Shown here piece by piece: positions 38,439 through 47,525 of a stretch of DNA of 64,000 bases. Position numbers and translations under genes: made by a program. The stretch comes from Pseudomonas migulae (GTDB lineage Bacteria; Pseudomonadota; Gammaproteobacteria; Pseudomonadales; Pseudomonadaceae): the NCBI RefSeq assembly GCF_024169315.1, contig NZ_JALJWR010000001.1, positions 3,336,501 through 3,400,500 on the forward strand, written 5' to 3'. A model generated the notes under the pieces. The model saw nothing but the letters and a program-made list of their open reading frames with translations, was not told the origin of the DNA and did not search any database. The stretch's first letter is position 1, and every line of letters starts with the position of its first letter.

Positions 38439-39068
38439 ATGTCCGCCCCGAGCATGACCCTCTACCACAACCCGTTGTCGCCCTTCGTTCGCAAAGTCAT
38501 GGTGCTGCTGCACGAAACCGGTCAGCAAGACCGCGTCGCCCTGCAAAACTGCGTACTGACGCCGGTCGACCCGGACCTGCCCCTGATCGACGACAACCCG
38601 CTGAGCAAAATCCCGGCCCTGCGCCTGGCGGACGGCAACGTCATTCACGACAGTCGGGTGATCCTCGATTACCTCGACCACCAGCACGTCGGCAACCCGC
38701 TGATCCCACGTGAAGGCTCGGCACGATGGCGGCGTCTGACCCTGGCCTCCCTGGCCGACGGGATCATGGACGCTGCGGTGCTGGTGCGTTACGAAGTCGC
38801 CCTGCGCGCCCCGGAGAAACATTGGGACCAATGGCTCGATGGTCAGCGCGACAAGATCCGCCGCGCTTTGGCGTTGCTGGAAAAAGACGCGATTGCCGAG
38901 CTGACCAGCCATTTCGATGTGGCGGCGATCAGTGTGGCGTGTGCGTTGGGTTACCTGGATTTGCGCCATCCGGATCTGGAATGGCGCGAGTCGAATCCGC
39001 AGTTGGCCGCGTGGTATTTCGAGGTGAGTCAGCGGCCTTCGATGGTGCAGACCCAGCCGCCGAATTGA
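38439..39068 (+). CDS. Glutathione S-transferase family protein
   Basis: This 209-residue protein has an N-terminal thioredoxin-like domain (LYHNPLSPFVRKVMVLLHE, with a Ser in the catalytic position, then the SKIPAL motif) and a helical C-terminal domain. The ATG at 38439 was chosen with only weak upstream purines. The substrate is unknown. It is convergent with the RHS toxin gene and separated from it by a hairpin. Confidence 0.9.
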   Translation: MSAPSMTLYHNPLSPFVRKVMVLLHETGQQDRVALQNCVLTPVDPDLPLIDDNPLSKIPALRLADGNVIHDSRVILDYLDHQHVGNPLIPREGSARWRRLTLASLADGIMDAAVLVRYEVALRAPEKHWDQWLDGQRDKIRRALALLEKDAIAELTSHFDVAAISVACALGYLDLRHPDLEWRESNPQLAAWYFEVSQRPSMVQTQPPN

Positions 39069-39079
39069 ATACTAATTAG

Positions 39080-39118
39080 CAAAAACCAATTCCCTGGTCA
39101 CTCTCGTGACCGAGGGAA
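39080..39118 (-). terminator. Terminator of the RHS toxin gene
   Basis: On the minus strand a long stem (TTCCCT, one bulge, GGTCAC pairing with GTGACC, AGGGAA; 39090-39118, loop GAGA) is followed by TTGGTTTTTG. Confidence 0.7.
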
Positions 39119-41941
39119 CTAATAGTCCGGCTCTGGCTCAAAAACGGATTTTCTGACGTTTTGAGAGGACGCACTGATTGATGCGCCTCCGCTGAGCATC
39201 GCAGTCAGCGCAAAAGAGTCTGCATTATAGAACAACGCCCGGGATCGATAATGAACATTATTTCTAATACCTTGACTGACCGCACTTAAAGCACTAGTAC
39301 CAAACATACTTTTTAGCTCATCAGCACTTAGTTTATTTTTTTCAAAAAGATCAGTAATATTATTTACCACTTCATCACTACTGTTCAGCCGGCCCTCGCT
39401 AGCAACTTCAGCCTCAAACTTCAACCCCCTCATAAAATCATTAGTATTTTGTTTCAGAAACGGATCACGCCTATAATAATAAAAATCATGCGTTCCTAGT
39501 GCATGGTGTGAAACCTCATGAATCAATGTCATAGCGAACATCAGTACTCCTCCTGCATCCGCGACAGACCTCAAATCAATAAAAATACGCCGATGCTCAT
39601 CCCTAGGAGATATAAACGCGCTCCGTTCATGCCCTGCTTTTCTTGCCTCAACAAATACAAACTGATCTTTTTTCCGCCCCTCCTTGTACGAGATAAAATC
39701 CTTTTTGAGAGTTTTAAACCATGTCAATAAAGACGATTTAAGTCGTACACCTTCTCCTGGGCCGTACACTTCATTCAGCCTAGAATCCATTCCTGTTCCA
39801 CTCTCCAACTCTTCAATAGTTTTATTCAGCGCACCATGAGCCACCTCAAACCCGCGATCAAGTAGAGCATTGGTTTGAACCGTTTGTCCGCCGCGACCAC
39901 GACCGAGAATCTTATGACTTATTTCCACACCGCGCTCATGCACATCACCCGTACCGGTATAGAGCCCATCTTTATCTCCATGACTCATAGGGTTGTTATG
40001 CACCATCCGATAAAAATTCAACCCATCTATAGCCCATGCAGGATCAGGATTAATCCACCGCCCTAACCACGACGCATAATAGCGATAACCATAATAATGA
40101 AGCCCGGTAGCATCTCGCTCCTTACCAGAATAACGCACAAACTTATATTCAACGTCTACTTGAGAGCGCCCCATCCACCAGGCACTTCCTCCATATGGAT
40201 AATATCCTTCATAGCTGATCAAATCAGCCTCTTCATCCAACTCCAGCGTACTACTACCCAACAGATCATCGAAACTATAACGAAGTTGATCTTTGGCAAT
40301 TCCAGAGGGCCGACCCTCTTTCCAATGTAATAGGCGAACAGAACAGAGTCCGGTATGCGTTGTGATGACATGCAACACTTCGTCATTGCTATCGGCGCCT
40401 TCCGTGCGAATTTCCAGACCGGGCAAATACCGTACCTGCGACTGTCGGGTCACACCTCCCGCCAGCGAAGTGCGAAGTTTGCGAACCCGCATGCCTGCGC
40501 TGTCGTAGACGTATCGTTCGCTGTCGTTCTCTGCCCTTGACCGCTGGACCAGGACCACTTCTTCCAATTGGTTGCGAGCCGTCCAGCGCAACGGCTGTCC
40601 TGGCGCCAAAACCTTGAGATTGCCGTTTCGATCAAAACTCGCCTCGAAGTCGGGGACTTGCCCTTCAACGTGAGACAGCCCTCGATTGCTGCGATTATCG
40701 ATGTCCATGAAATGGGTCGGCTTATCGCTGTGACGCTGTTCGAGCCGATTGTCGCCCTCGTCATAACACCAGCTCTGGCTGTAGTTTTGCAGCCGAGCGG
40801 GATCTACAGGTGAGATCAGATCGGGCAACCCCGGCCCATTGACGGCTGATGCCACTTCACGCCCCGTGGCGTTGATCAATCGATACAACGTGTCGTAACC
40901 ATAGCGACTGATCGGATCGATACGTTGATTGGCAAACCAGGTGACGGGTTGCGATTCATCCGTCATCTCGAGGATGTTGCCCACCGCATCATAGTCGTAG
41001 CGCAAATCCTGCAGGCGTCGCTGACCTTTGACAGTAAGCAACTGCTGCAACCTGCCATCGGCAGGATCGTAAACCCGGGAGCTGGTGACGCCATTGCTCG
41101 CTGTTTCACGCTCGATCTGACCGAACGCGTTATAGGCAATGTTGCTGACCAGACACTGCTCGGATTTGCCCATAACAGTCAGCCAAGTGCTCTGCAACTG
41201 CCCTTGGAGGGTATAGGAATAGCGCCGGGCATGTCTGGCCGCATCGACCTGTTCCAGTATTTCGCCCGATGCATCGTAGCGCCAAGAAGTGCGGTAGGTT
41301 TTTTCCGCCCCCTGCTCTAACAAAATACTCTGTTGATGCTCGTCTTCCGGCCATCCTGGATGATCAAGCTCCGCCAGAAAGCGCCGCGACTCGGAAATCG
41401 GCTTCCCTTGAAGGCTGTAATCAGCCACCTCCCGTACACCCGCTGTATCGGCGTGACGAATCAATCGACCGCATTGGTTCCGAGCGATGACGTTAGGTTC
41501 GGATGCTCCGTAATACACGCGCTCCACAGAGTGCAAAGCAGCATTGGCGGACGCTTGTTCGATACTTGATGGCCTGCCCATCAAGTCGTACCCAAAGCAC
41601 GTTGTATTGCCTGCGCCATCCCAGTTCTGGTGGACCTGTCCGGCTTCGTCCTGCAAGACCAATCGCCATCCCGCATCGACACTGACTGTCAACAACGACT
41701 GACCGGACAAATCCGGTACGACTGTCAGCGACGATATCGGGTTACTTCCCGAGCCCAATCGGGGGTCCCAATGAGCAACGGATCGTCCCGCCACATCAAA
41801 CGTTTCACGCGTCACACGCGACTCGGGCCGCACATCAGCGCTTGTCTTGAGGTAGTAGGCAACAGAGGCGACGGCCAACCCACGAGGGTCGACCACTTCC
41901 AGCTTCGGTGTATTTCGATGCAAGGTATGACCGGATTCCAT
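39119..41941 (-). CDS. TccC/RHS-type polymorphic toxin with aspzincin-like tip
   Basis: This 940-residue protein starts like TccC insecticidal-complex subunits (HRNTPKLEVVDPRGLAV, then RDPRL-like HWDPRLG), followed by YD/RHS repeats and the RHS core end (YYPYGGSAWW, SGKERDATGLHYYGYRYY, NPMSHGDKDGL). The remaining 240 residues are an AT-rich, unrelated tip containing HEVSHH (His808, Glu809, His812), GTHDFYY (Asp819) and NADSF (about 906-910). This is the zinc-site pattern of aspzincin (M35/deuterolysin-type) metallopeptidases. ATG 41941 has GAGAG 8-9 nt upstream; a TTG at 41962 is less likely. No immunity gene was seen. Confidence 0.88.
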   Translation of the reverse strand: MESGHTLHRNTPKLEVVDPRGLAVASVAYYLKTSADVRPESRVTRETFDVAGRSVAHWDPRLGSGSNPISSLTVVPDLSGQSLLTVSVDAGWRLVLQDEAGQVHQNWDGAGNTTCFGYDLMGRPSSIEQASANAALHSVERVYYGASEPNVIARNQCGRLIRHADTAGVREVADYSLQGKPISESRRFLAELDHPGWPEDEHQQSILLEQGAEKTYRTSWRYDASGEILEQVDAARHARRYSYTLQGQLQSTWLTVMGKSEQCLVSNIAYNAFGQIERETASNGVTSSRVYDPADGRLQQLLTVKGQRRLQDLRYDYDAVGNILEMTDESQPVTWFANQRIDPISRYGYDTLYRLINATGREVASAVNGPGLPDLISPVDPARLQNYSQSWCYDEGDNRLEQRHSDKPTHFMDIDNRSNRGLSHVEGQVPDFEASFDRNGNLKVLAPGQPLRWTARNQLEEVVLVQRSRAENDSERYVYDSAGMRVRKLRTSLAGGVTRQSQVRYLPGLEIRTEGADSNDEVLHVITTHTGLCSVRLLHWKEGRPSGIAKDQLRYSFDDLLGSSTLELDEEADLISYEGYYPYGGSAWWMGRSQVDVEYKFVRYSGKERDATGLHYYGYRYYASWLGRWINPDPAWAIDGLNFYRMVHNNPMSHGDKDGLYTGTGDVHERGVEISHKILGRGRGGQTVQTNALLDRGFEVAHGALNKTIEELESGTGMDSRLNEVYGPGEGVRLKSSLLTWFKTLKKDFISYKEGRKKDQFVFVEARKAGHERSAFISPRDEHRRIFIDLRSVADAGGVLMFAMTLIHEVSHHALGTHDFYYYRRDPFLKQNTNDFMRGLKFEAEVASEGRLNSSDEVVNNITDLFEKNKLSADELKSMFGTSALSAVSQGIRNNVHYRSRALFYNADSFALTAMLSGGASISASSQNVRKSVFEPEPDY

Positions 41942-42081
41942 GTCCAGACTCTCGATGCGCAATCATTCGAGGTTAGATCAACCTGCCGCGGTTCGCCGGA
42001 TTCCGGGAACAATCCGGCAATTCGCGCGGCCAAGTCTGCTCCTTCCCGCTGATCCTCACGCAACCCCAACGACCGGCTCAT
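41812..42081 (-). CDS. Possible short ORF coupled to creD (89 aa)
   Basis: An ORF begins with ATG 42081 on the creD stop (ATGA), has GGTGG upstream, and overlaps the first 130 nt of the RHS gene in another frame. Its first 45 residues (MSRSLGLREDQREGADLAAR) look like a normal acidic helical protein; the rest is the shadow of the RHS start. It may be a small leader ORF, or the 5' part of a gene cut off when the RHS gene arrived. Confidence 0.35.
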   Translation of the reverse strand: MSRSLGLREDQREGADLAARIAGLFPESGEPRQVDLTSNDCASRVWTWNPVIPCIEIHRSWKWSTLVGWPSPLLPTTSRQALMCGPSRV

Positions 42082-43448
42082 TCCACCACCCCTATATTGA
42101 ATTCCAGCGGCTTGGCGGCTTTCTGCCCGATCCCGTACCAGTCCAGTTTGCGGGTCAGCACCATGAACACGCCCAGCAACCCGAACAGCAGCAACGAGCC
42201 CATCAGCAGCGCGTAATCCTCGGCACTCAACAAGCCGTAGAGCAAGCCATACAACGCCGCCAATCCCGCCGAAAAACTCAAGCCGTGGCGCACGCTGCGC
42301 AGCACGTGGCAAACATAAAAGCCGATCAACAACACACAACCGCTCGCCGACAACAGATAGGCCAGGGCAAAACCGATGTGTTCGGACAACGACAGCAACA
42401 ACAAGTAGAAGAACGCCAGCGCCACGCCCACCAACGCGTATTGCACCGGGTGCACGGCCAGGCTTTTCAGGACTTCGAAGAGGAAGAAACCGGCAAAGGT
42501 CAGGACGATGAACAGCAGTGCATATTTGATCGCCCGATCGCTTTTCAGGTACTGGTCCACGGGGTCGATGAAGCTCACGCCAAAGCTGCGCCCGTTGAAC
42601 GCGTCACAGTCGTTGCCGGAAACGCAGCTGCTCAGGGCTTCTTGCAGGTTGGTGGAGAAAAACGTCGTCTGCCAGTTGGCCGTGAAGCCTTGATCGGAGA
42701 CTTCGCGCTGGGCCGGCAGGTAGTTGCCGATGAAGCTCGGATGCGGCCAGTTGGCGGCCAGCGAGACTTTGCTGGACTTGCCCACCGGAAGGATTTGCAA
42801 TTGGCCGGTGCCTTGCAAGCGCAGGTCGAAACCGAAAGCCAGCTCTGTGGCTTGCGTAGTGTTCAGTGCGGGCAGCGTTACGTGCACACCCTCGCCCAAC
42901 CAGCCCACCTGACTGCCGGGAATGAAGTCCAGGCGCTGGTCATTGAGTTCCAGTTTCAAGGCATTCTCGATGCCACGGATGTCGCTGATCCCGACCGCGA
43001 GAAACGGCAGGTCGAACTGGTAATCCGCAAAGTCTTCCTTGATGCCCAGTTGTGCCGGGACCGAGAAGTGCCCGCTGATGTGGTTGTCGGCGTGGAACAG
43101 CCGCGCCTCGTAGATGCCCCGGGAACGCAGTTCAGTCTGGACCTGTCCCTCGAGCTCGAAACGCTCCGGCAGGAAATACAAACGACCGCGTTCTTCGCCG
43201 ACTTCCTGATAGCGCTCGTTGGTTTTTTCGTTGAGTTTCCAGGTGCGCACCACTTTGCGATACGGCACCACCATCAACGGTCCGCTCAGTCGCTGGCTGT
43301 AGCTGGAGCTGCGCGCGATGTCTTCAAGCACACCGTCGCGCAGTTGCTGACGGTCCTGGATCACGCCGTCGATCATCAGCAACGGGATCAGCAACAACAG
43401 AATCAGCAGGGCAATCGCCCCGAGTTTTATAGTCAGATTTCGGTTCAT
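42078..43448 (-). CDS. creD: CreD inner membrane protein
   Basis: This 456-residue protein is normal CreD length. It has an N-terminal membrane anchor (about 6-28), a large periplasmic domain and five to six C-terminal helices (about 305-440). CreD is the main target of CreBC in pseudomonads and is linked to beta-lactam response and envelope integrity. It lies downstream of creC in the same direction but about 200 bp away, after a REP. Its leader has a hairpin over the Shine-Dalgarno. Confidence 0.94.
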   Translation of the reverse strand: MNRNLTIKLGAIALLILLLLIPLLMIDGVIQDRQQLRDGVLEDIARSSSYSQRLSGPLMVVPYRKVVRTWKLNEKTNERYQEVGEERGRLYFLPERFELEGQVQTELRSRGIYEARLFHADNHISGHFSVPAQLGIKEDFADYQFDLPFLAVGISDIRGIENALKLELNDQRLDFIPGSQVGWLGEGVHVTLPALNTTQATELAFGFDLRLQGTGQLQILPVGKSSKVSLAANWPHPSFIGNYLPAQREVSDQGFTANWQTTFFSTNLQEALSSCVSGNDCDAFNGRSFGVSFIDPVDQYLKSDRAIKYALLFIVLTFAGFFLFEVLKSLAVHPVQYALVGVALAFFYLLLLSLSEHIGFALAYLLSASGCVLLIGFYVCHVLRSVRHGLSFSAGLAALYGLLYGLLSAEDYALLMGSLLLFGLLGVFMVLTRKLDWYGIGQKAAKPLEFNIGVVE

Positions 43449-43450
43449 GG

Positions 43451-43478
43451 GACTCTCCCTGTTTGGATGGGGAGAGTC
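43451..43478 (-). promoter_or_regulatory. Leader hairpin burying the creD Shine-Dalgarno
   Basis: Perfect 9-bp arms GACTCTCCC and GGGAGAGTC with a 10-nt loop end 2 nt before the creD ATG. The Shine-Dalgarno GGGAGAG is the 3' arm itself on the transcript. Confidence 0.55.
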
Positions 43479-43540
43479 TGGGAGCGGAGTGTGAGGGGTT
43501 TATGGAGGGAATATGGAGAGTGTGTGGAGACTGGACCGGC

Positions 43541-43638
43541 CTCTTCGCGAGCAAGCCCGCTCCCACATTCGATCTTCAGCGAACATGGATTTTGTGTACG
43601 GCCGAGATCAAATGTGGGAGCGGGCTTGCTCGCGAATG
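43541..43638. repeat. REP doublet
   Basis: Inverted CTCTTCGCGAGCAAGCCCGC and complement between creC and creD. Confidence 0.85.
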
Positions 43639-43651
43639 CCGCAACTCGGTC

Positions 43652-45070
43652 CTAAGCCAGCCGCAACGTCACTTCAACCCCACCCTCAACATTGCCGATA
43701 CTCAATGTCCCACCATGCAACTTCACCACTTCTTCCACAAAGTTAAGCCCCAACCCCGTGCTTTTGCGCCCGCTGTCCGGACGCGGCAAGGAATAAAAGC
43801 GCTCACTCAATCGCGGCAACGCGTAGTCGGGAATGGCCTCGGCCTGGTTGAACAGTTTGAATTCAATCTGCTCCCCGACCTTCGCGGCGCTGAATCGCAG
43901 CACGCCCTTGGCCGGCGTGAAATCCAAGGCATTTTCCAGCAGATTTCCCAGCGCCTGACGCAACAGAAAGGGTTCACCGATCAGCGCCAGATCCGCCGGA
44001 ATCGCCTGCTCCACCCGCAACTGCTTGCCTTCGATGCGCGCGGCCTGCGCATTCAGCAACTCATCGACCAGACTCGCCAACGGCACGGCCACCCGCTCTT
44101 CCAGGCCCTGGCGCTGCTCGACCTGAGCCAGATTCAGCAGTCGCTCGATCAACTGCTGCATCCGCACGCTTTCGCTGTCGATGTTGCTGACGAAACGCTG
44201 CTGTTGAGCCAGCGGCATCTCACCCTGCAGCAACTCCGCCGCGCCGCGAATCGCCGCCAGCGGGCTCTTCAGTTCATGGGTCAGCGTGTGCACATAACGC
44301 TCGACGTAAGCCTTGCCTTCCAGCTGTGTGCGCATCTGTTCCACCGCGGTCGCCAGTTGCTCCATCTCGCCGCCGCGATAATGCGGAACCTCGACCCGCC
44401 GGCCTTCACTCACGGCTTTCGCATAAGCGGTCAAGCGCCGCAGCGCCGCGCTGAGCCACCACGACAGCAGCGCGCCGAACAGCAAGCCGAGGCCGATCAG
44501 TCCGGCGCCATACGCGAGCAATCGACGCTCGGTGCGATCGACGTAAGGCTGTAATGAGCTGTTGGGTTTGGCGACCGTGACCACGCCAATGATCTGGCCG
44601 TTGTCGCGGATCGGTGCGCCGACGTGCATCACCGAGGAGCTGGCATCGTTCGGATCGCTGCGACTGGAGCGGGCGCCGTACTCGCCGCGCAGGGTCAGCA
44701 AAACATCGTTCCAGCGCGAGTAATCCTGGCCCACCGCCATGCCGCTGGAGTCAAGGACGACGATGCCCTTCGCGTCAGTGACGTAGATCCGGTGGTTGAC
44801 CTGATTCTTCGGCAGCCCCCAGATATTGGCCTTTGGCTGACGCTCGCCGTAGGCCCTGAGCAGTTCCGGCCAGCGGTTCTGGTTGAGCGTGCCGGCCTTG
44901 AAGTCGTCGCGCAGGATTTCGGCCATCAGGTTGGCAGTGTCGACCAGGGTTTCTTCGGTGGACTGACGCACGCCTGGGCGGATTTCTTCCATCACGGTGC
45001 TGAGCACGAAGTAACCCGTCAGGCCGATGAACAGCACATAGACCAGAAAAATCCGGATCCCCAATGGCAT
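43652..45070 (-). CDS. creC: CreC sensor histidine kinase
   Basis: This 472-residue kinase has two membrane helices (about 7-25 and 185-207) flanking a periplasmic sensor, a HAMP linker, His265 in THELKSPL as the phosphorylated residue, and a C-terminal ATPase domain with NLLENALDF and GLGLNFVEE. Its start overlaps the creB stop by one nucleotide. It senses an envelope or metabolic signal not deducible from sequence. Confidence 0.96.
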   Translation of the reverse strand: MPLGIRIFLVYVLFIGLTGYFVLSTVMEEIRPGVRQSTEETLVDTANLMAEILRDDFKAGTLNQNRWPELLRAYGERQPKANIWGLPKNQVNHRIYVTDAKGIVVLDSSGMAVGQDYSRWNDVLLTLRGEYGARSSRSDPNDASSSVMHVGAPIRDNGQIIGVVTVAKPNSSLQPYVDRTERRLLAYGAGLIGLGLLFGALLSWWLSAALRRLTAYAKAVSEGRRVEVPHYRGGEMEQLATAVEQMRTQLEGKAYVERYVHTLTHELKSPLAAIRGAAELLQGEMPLAQQQRFVSNIDSESVRMQQLIERLLNLAQVEQRQGLEERVAVPLASLVDELLNAQAARIEGKQLRVEQAIPADLALIGEPFLLRQALGNLLENALDFTPAKGVLRFSAAKVGEQIEFKLFNQAEAIPDYALPRLSERFYSLPRPDSGRKSTGLGLNFVEEVVKLHGGTLSIGNVEGGVEVTLRLA

Positions 45071-45750
45071 CAGCTGTGTCCCGGGCTGTAGCTGTAGCCG
45101 AGGCCGCGATGGGTCTGAATCGGCTCGGCGTCGGCCTTCACCAGGCGCAACTTGGCGCGCACGCTCTTGATGTGGCTGTCGATGCTGCGCTCGTACCCGG
45201 CATCGGCGGCGACGCCCAGCGAATCGAGCAATTGCTCGCGGCTGAAGACGCGTTCAGGTTGTTCGAGCAGGCATTGCAGCAGACGGAATTCGTGGCGCGT
45301 CAGGGTCAGCAACTGGCCGCGATAGCTGATCTGCACGCGCTCACTGTCGATGCGAAACAGTGTCGATGCGACCTCGGCCACCGCACGCGGCACCATGCGC
45401 TTGAGGATGGCCCGAACGCGCGCTGCCACTTCCCGTGGGCTGAACGGCTTGACCACGTAATCGTCGGCGCCGATTTCCAGGCCCACGACCCGATCGATTT
45501 CCGCATCGCGAGCACTGAGGAAAATCACCGGCACGTCGCTGAAACGCCGCAGTTGCTTGCAGGTTTCGAAGCCACTGATGTCGGGCAGACCGATGTCGAG
45601 AATGATCAGGTCGGCGGGTGTCTGCCGTTGAAAATCCAGCGCGGCGGCGCCCAGGCTCAGCCACGTAGTGGTGAACCCCTCGCCCTGCAAGGCGAAAATC
45701 AGGGTGTCGGCAATCGCCGCTTCGTCTTCGACAATCAGGATATGAGGCAT
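45070..45750 (-). CDS. creB: CreB response regulator
   Basis: This 226-residue OmpR-family regulator has a receiver (phosphoacceptor Asp52 in LIILDIGLPD, Lys at VVKPFS) and a winged-helix domain (SYRGQLLTLTRHEFRLL, then DSHIKSVRAKL). ATG 45750 gives the family start MPHILIVEDE; an in-frame extension upstream was rejected. creB-creC are overlapping, and the target creD lies downstream. Confidence 0.95.
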   Translation of the reverse strand: MPHILIVEDEAAIADTLIFALQGEGFTTTWLSLGAAALDFQRQTPADLIILDIGLPDISGFETCKQLRRFSDVPVIFLSARDAEIDRVVGLEIGADDYVVKPFSPREVAARVRAILKRMVPRAVAEVASTLFRIDSERVQISYRGQLLTLTRHEFRLLQCLLEQPERVFSREQLLDSLGVAADAGYERSIDSHIKSVRAKLRLVKADAEPIQTHRGLGYSYSPGHS

Positions 45751-45824
45751 GGCGTCCGAGCCCGGCAGTTGAGTGGGCGAACGGTGCCCCAAGCCTCACC
45801 TCACGTCAATGAGACCACTTGAAA

Positions 45825-46328
45825 TCAGCAGTCGGGCTTGTCGGCGGTGAAACGCCGCGCCGGGTTCACGGCCGCGCCGAATTCACGCAGGGCTTTGGCG
45901 CCGATCAGCAGCGGGTAGTTGAAGCTGCTGCGGTCGGTCAGGTTGACCTCGACGGTGCGCTTGACGTTGCCCAGGCACAGTTCCAGATCGACCACCGGAC
46001 GCTTGGTGGGCGCCGCTGCATCTTCATCCTCGTCTTCTTCGGAGCGGGTCTTGATCTTGCTGATCCGCGCGACCTTGTGCTCGTAGACCTTGTTGCTCGC
46101 ATCTTTGGTAGCGAGGCGGAAGCGCACCCACTCATCGCCGTCGCGGGTGAAGGTTTCGATGTCCTTGGCCGACAGCGACGCGGTCAGGGCGCCGGTGTCC
46201 ATTTTGGCCTTGAGGACTTCGCCGCCGATTTCCGGCAGCGCAATGTATTCGTAGCGCCCATACAGGGTCGGCTCGGCGGCCAGGACCGGCAGGGCCACGA
46301 GGGAAAGCAGTGCGAGGAGGGATTTCAC
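45825..46328 (-). CDS. Secreted retropepsin-like protein (RimB/ATP-dependent zinc protease family)
   Basis: This 167-residue protein has a GTG start at 46328 with AAGGA about 9 nt upstream, and a clear signal peptide (MKSLLALLSLVALPVLAAE). The mature part carries the retropepsin-type KMDTGALTASL and a closing LLIGAKALREFG, as in the PF05618 family to which RimB belongs. An acidic SEEDEDEDAAAP insert interrupts it. RimB is cytosolic, so this exported version differs. It precedes creB on the same strand with a 74-nt gap and might share regulation. Confidence 0.87.
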   Translation of the reverse strand: MKSLLALLSLVALPVLAAEPTLYGRYEYIALPEIGGEVLKAKMDTGALTASLSAKDIETFTRDGDEWVRFRLATKDASNKVYEHKVARISKIKTRSEEDEDEDAAAPTKRPVVDLELCLGNVKRTVEVNLTDRSSFNYPLLIGAKALREFGAAVNPARRFTADKPDC

Positions 46329-46404
46329 GTGATGGATGTCCTTGGGAGATGGGCAGCGGAATTTTAGACCGTCAGTGAGCAATTCGTTCGTTCTTGAGAT
46401 CGCA

Positions 46405-46496
46405 TCGCGGGCAAGCCCGCTCCCACAGGGTTTTGTGTCACACCGTAACCCCGTGAGCGATACAAAAACCTGTGGGAGCGGGCTTGCCGCGAAGGG
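46405..46496. repeat. REP doublet
   Basis: Inverted TCGCGGGCAAGCCCGCTCCC and near-complement (one arm lacks two bases). Confidence 0.83.
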
Positions 46497-46636
46497 ACCA
46501 GAACAGTCACTGGAGCAATTTGATCCGAATGGCATCAAATATACCGAAACAAAGGTGAAACATTCGTCACCACCGATTTGGCCTGTCGCCCGAAGCTGCT
46601 TATCATGGCGCGCCCAAACGCTTTCAAGAGTTACTT

Positions 46637-47524
46637 ATGCGCCGCCTGCTCACCGGCTGTTTCGTTACGCTGCTGCTGTTACTCAACACCCTGGTCCTGT
46701 TCGGGCCGCTGATGGTGTTTGCCCTGCTCAAACTGGTCCTGCCCGGCCGCTGGCGTGATTACGCATCAACAGCGGTGATGTGGATCGCCGAGACCTGGGC
46801 CGAGATCGACAAGCTGATCTTCCACCTGTGCATCCCCACGCAGTGGGACATTCGCGGCGGCGATGACTTGCGTCGCGATACCTCTTATCTGGTGATCAGC
46901 AACCATCAATCCTGGGTCGATATCCCGGCGCTGATCCAGACACTCAACCGGCGCACGCCGTTTTTCAAATTCTTCCTCAAGAAAGAACTGATCTGGGTAC
47001 CGTTCCTGGGCCTGGCGTGGTGGGCGCTGGATTACCCGTTCATGAAGCGCTACACCAAGGCCTTCCTGGCGAAAAACCCGACGCTGGCGGGCAAGGACCT
47101 GGAGATCACCAAAGCGGCGTGCGAACTGTTCAAGCGCCAGCCGGTGACGGTGGTTAATTACCTCGAAGGCACCCGCTACACCTCGGCGAAAAGCACTCAG
47201 CAACAGTCACCGTTCACCCATCTGCTCAAACCCAAGGCGGGCGGTGTCGCGTTTGTGCTGGCAGCGATGGGTGAACAGCTGGACGCCATTCTCGATGTGA
47301 CGGTGGTGTATCCGCAGCGGAAGATTCCGGGGTTCTGGGATTTGATCAGCGGCAACGTGCCGAGGGTCATCATCGACATCAACACCCGCGAACTCGACCC
47401 GGCACTGTGGCAGGGTGATTACGAGAATGATGCGGTGTTTCGCGAGACGGTCCAGAATTGGGTCAACCAGCTCTGGATCGAGAAGGACCGGCGCATCGAC
47501 GCCTTGCGCGCCGAACGCCCCTGA
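46637..47524 (+). CDS. PlsC-family acyltransferase, YihG-like
   Basis: This 295-residue membrane acyltransferase has an N-terminal hydrophobic helix pair (about 8-35), the catalytic NHxxxxD (His90, Asp95 in NHQSWVD) and EGTR (177-180). The length and the FFKFFLKKELIWVPFLG block fit YihG-type lysophosphatidate acyltransferases, which add the second acyl chain to phospholipids. ATG 46637 was kept; an upstream RBS GAG is weak. It is convergent with the DUF2780 gene by one base pair. Confidence 0.9.
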   Translation: MRRLLTGCFVTLLLLLNTLVLFGPLMVFALLKLVLPGRWRDYASTAVMWIAETWAEIDKLIFHLCIPTQWDIRGGDDLRRDTSYLVISNHQSWVDIPALIQTLNRRTPFFKFFLKKELIWVPFLGLAWWALDYPFMKRYTKAFLAKNPTLAGKDLEITKAACELFKRQPVTVVNYLEGTRYTSAKSTQQQSPFTHLLKPKAGGVAFVLAAMGEQLDAILDVTVVYPQRKIPGFWDLISGNVPRVIIDINTRELDPALWQGDYENDAVFRETVQNWVNQLWIEKDRRIDALRAERP

Positions 47525-47525
47525 A

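Noticed and set aside
41942..41962. TTG start for the RHS gene at 41962
   Set aside because: ATG 41941 follows GAGAG at good distance and begins at the conserved HRNTP block.
41940..43655. A 571-codon plus-strand frame over creD
   Set aside because: It is Gln/His/Arg-rich and antisense to intact creD, with no ribosome site.
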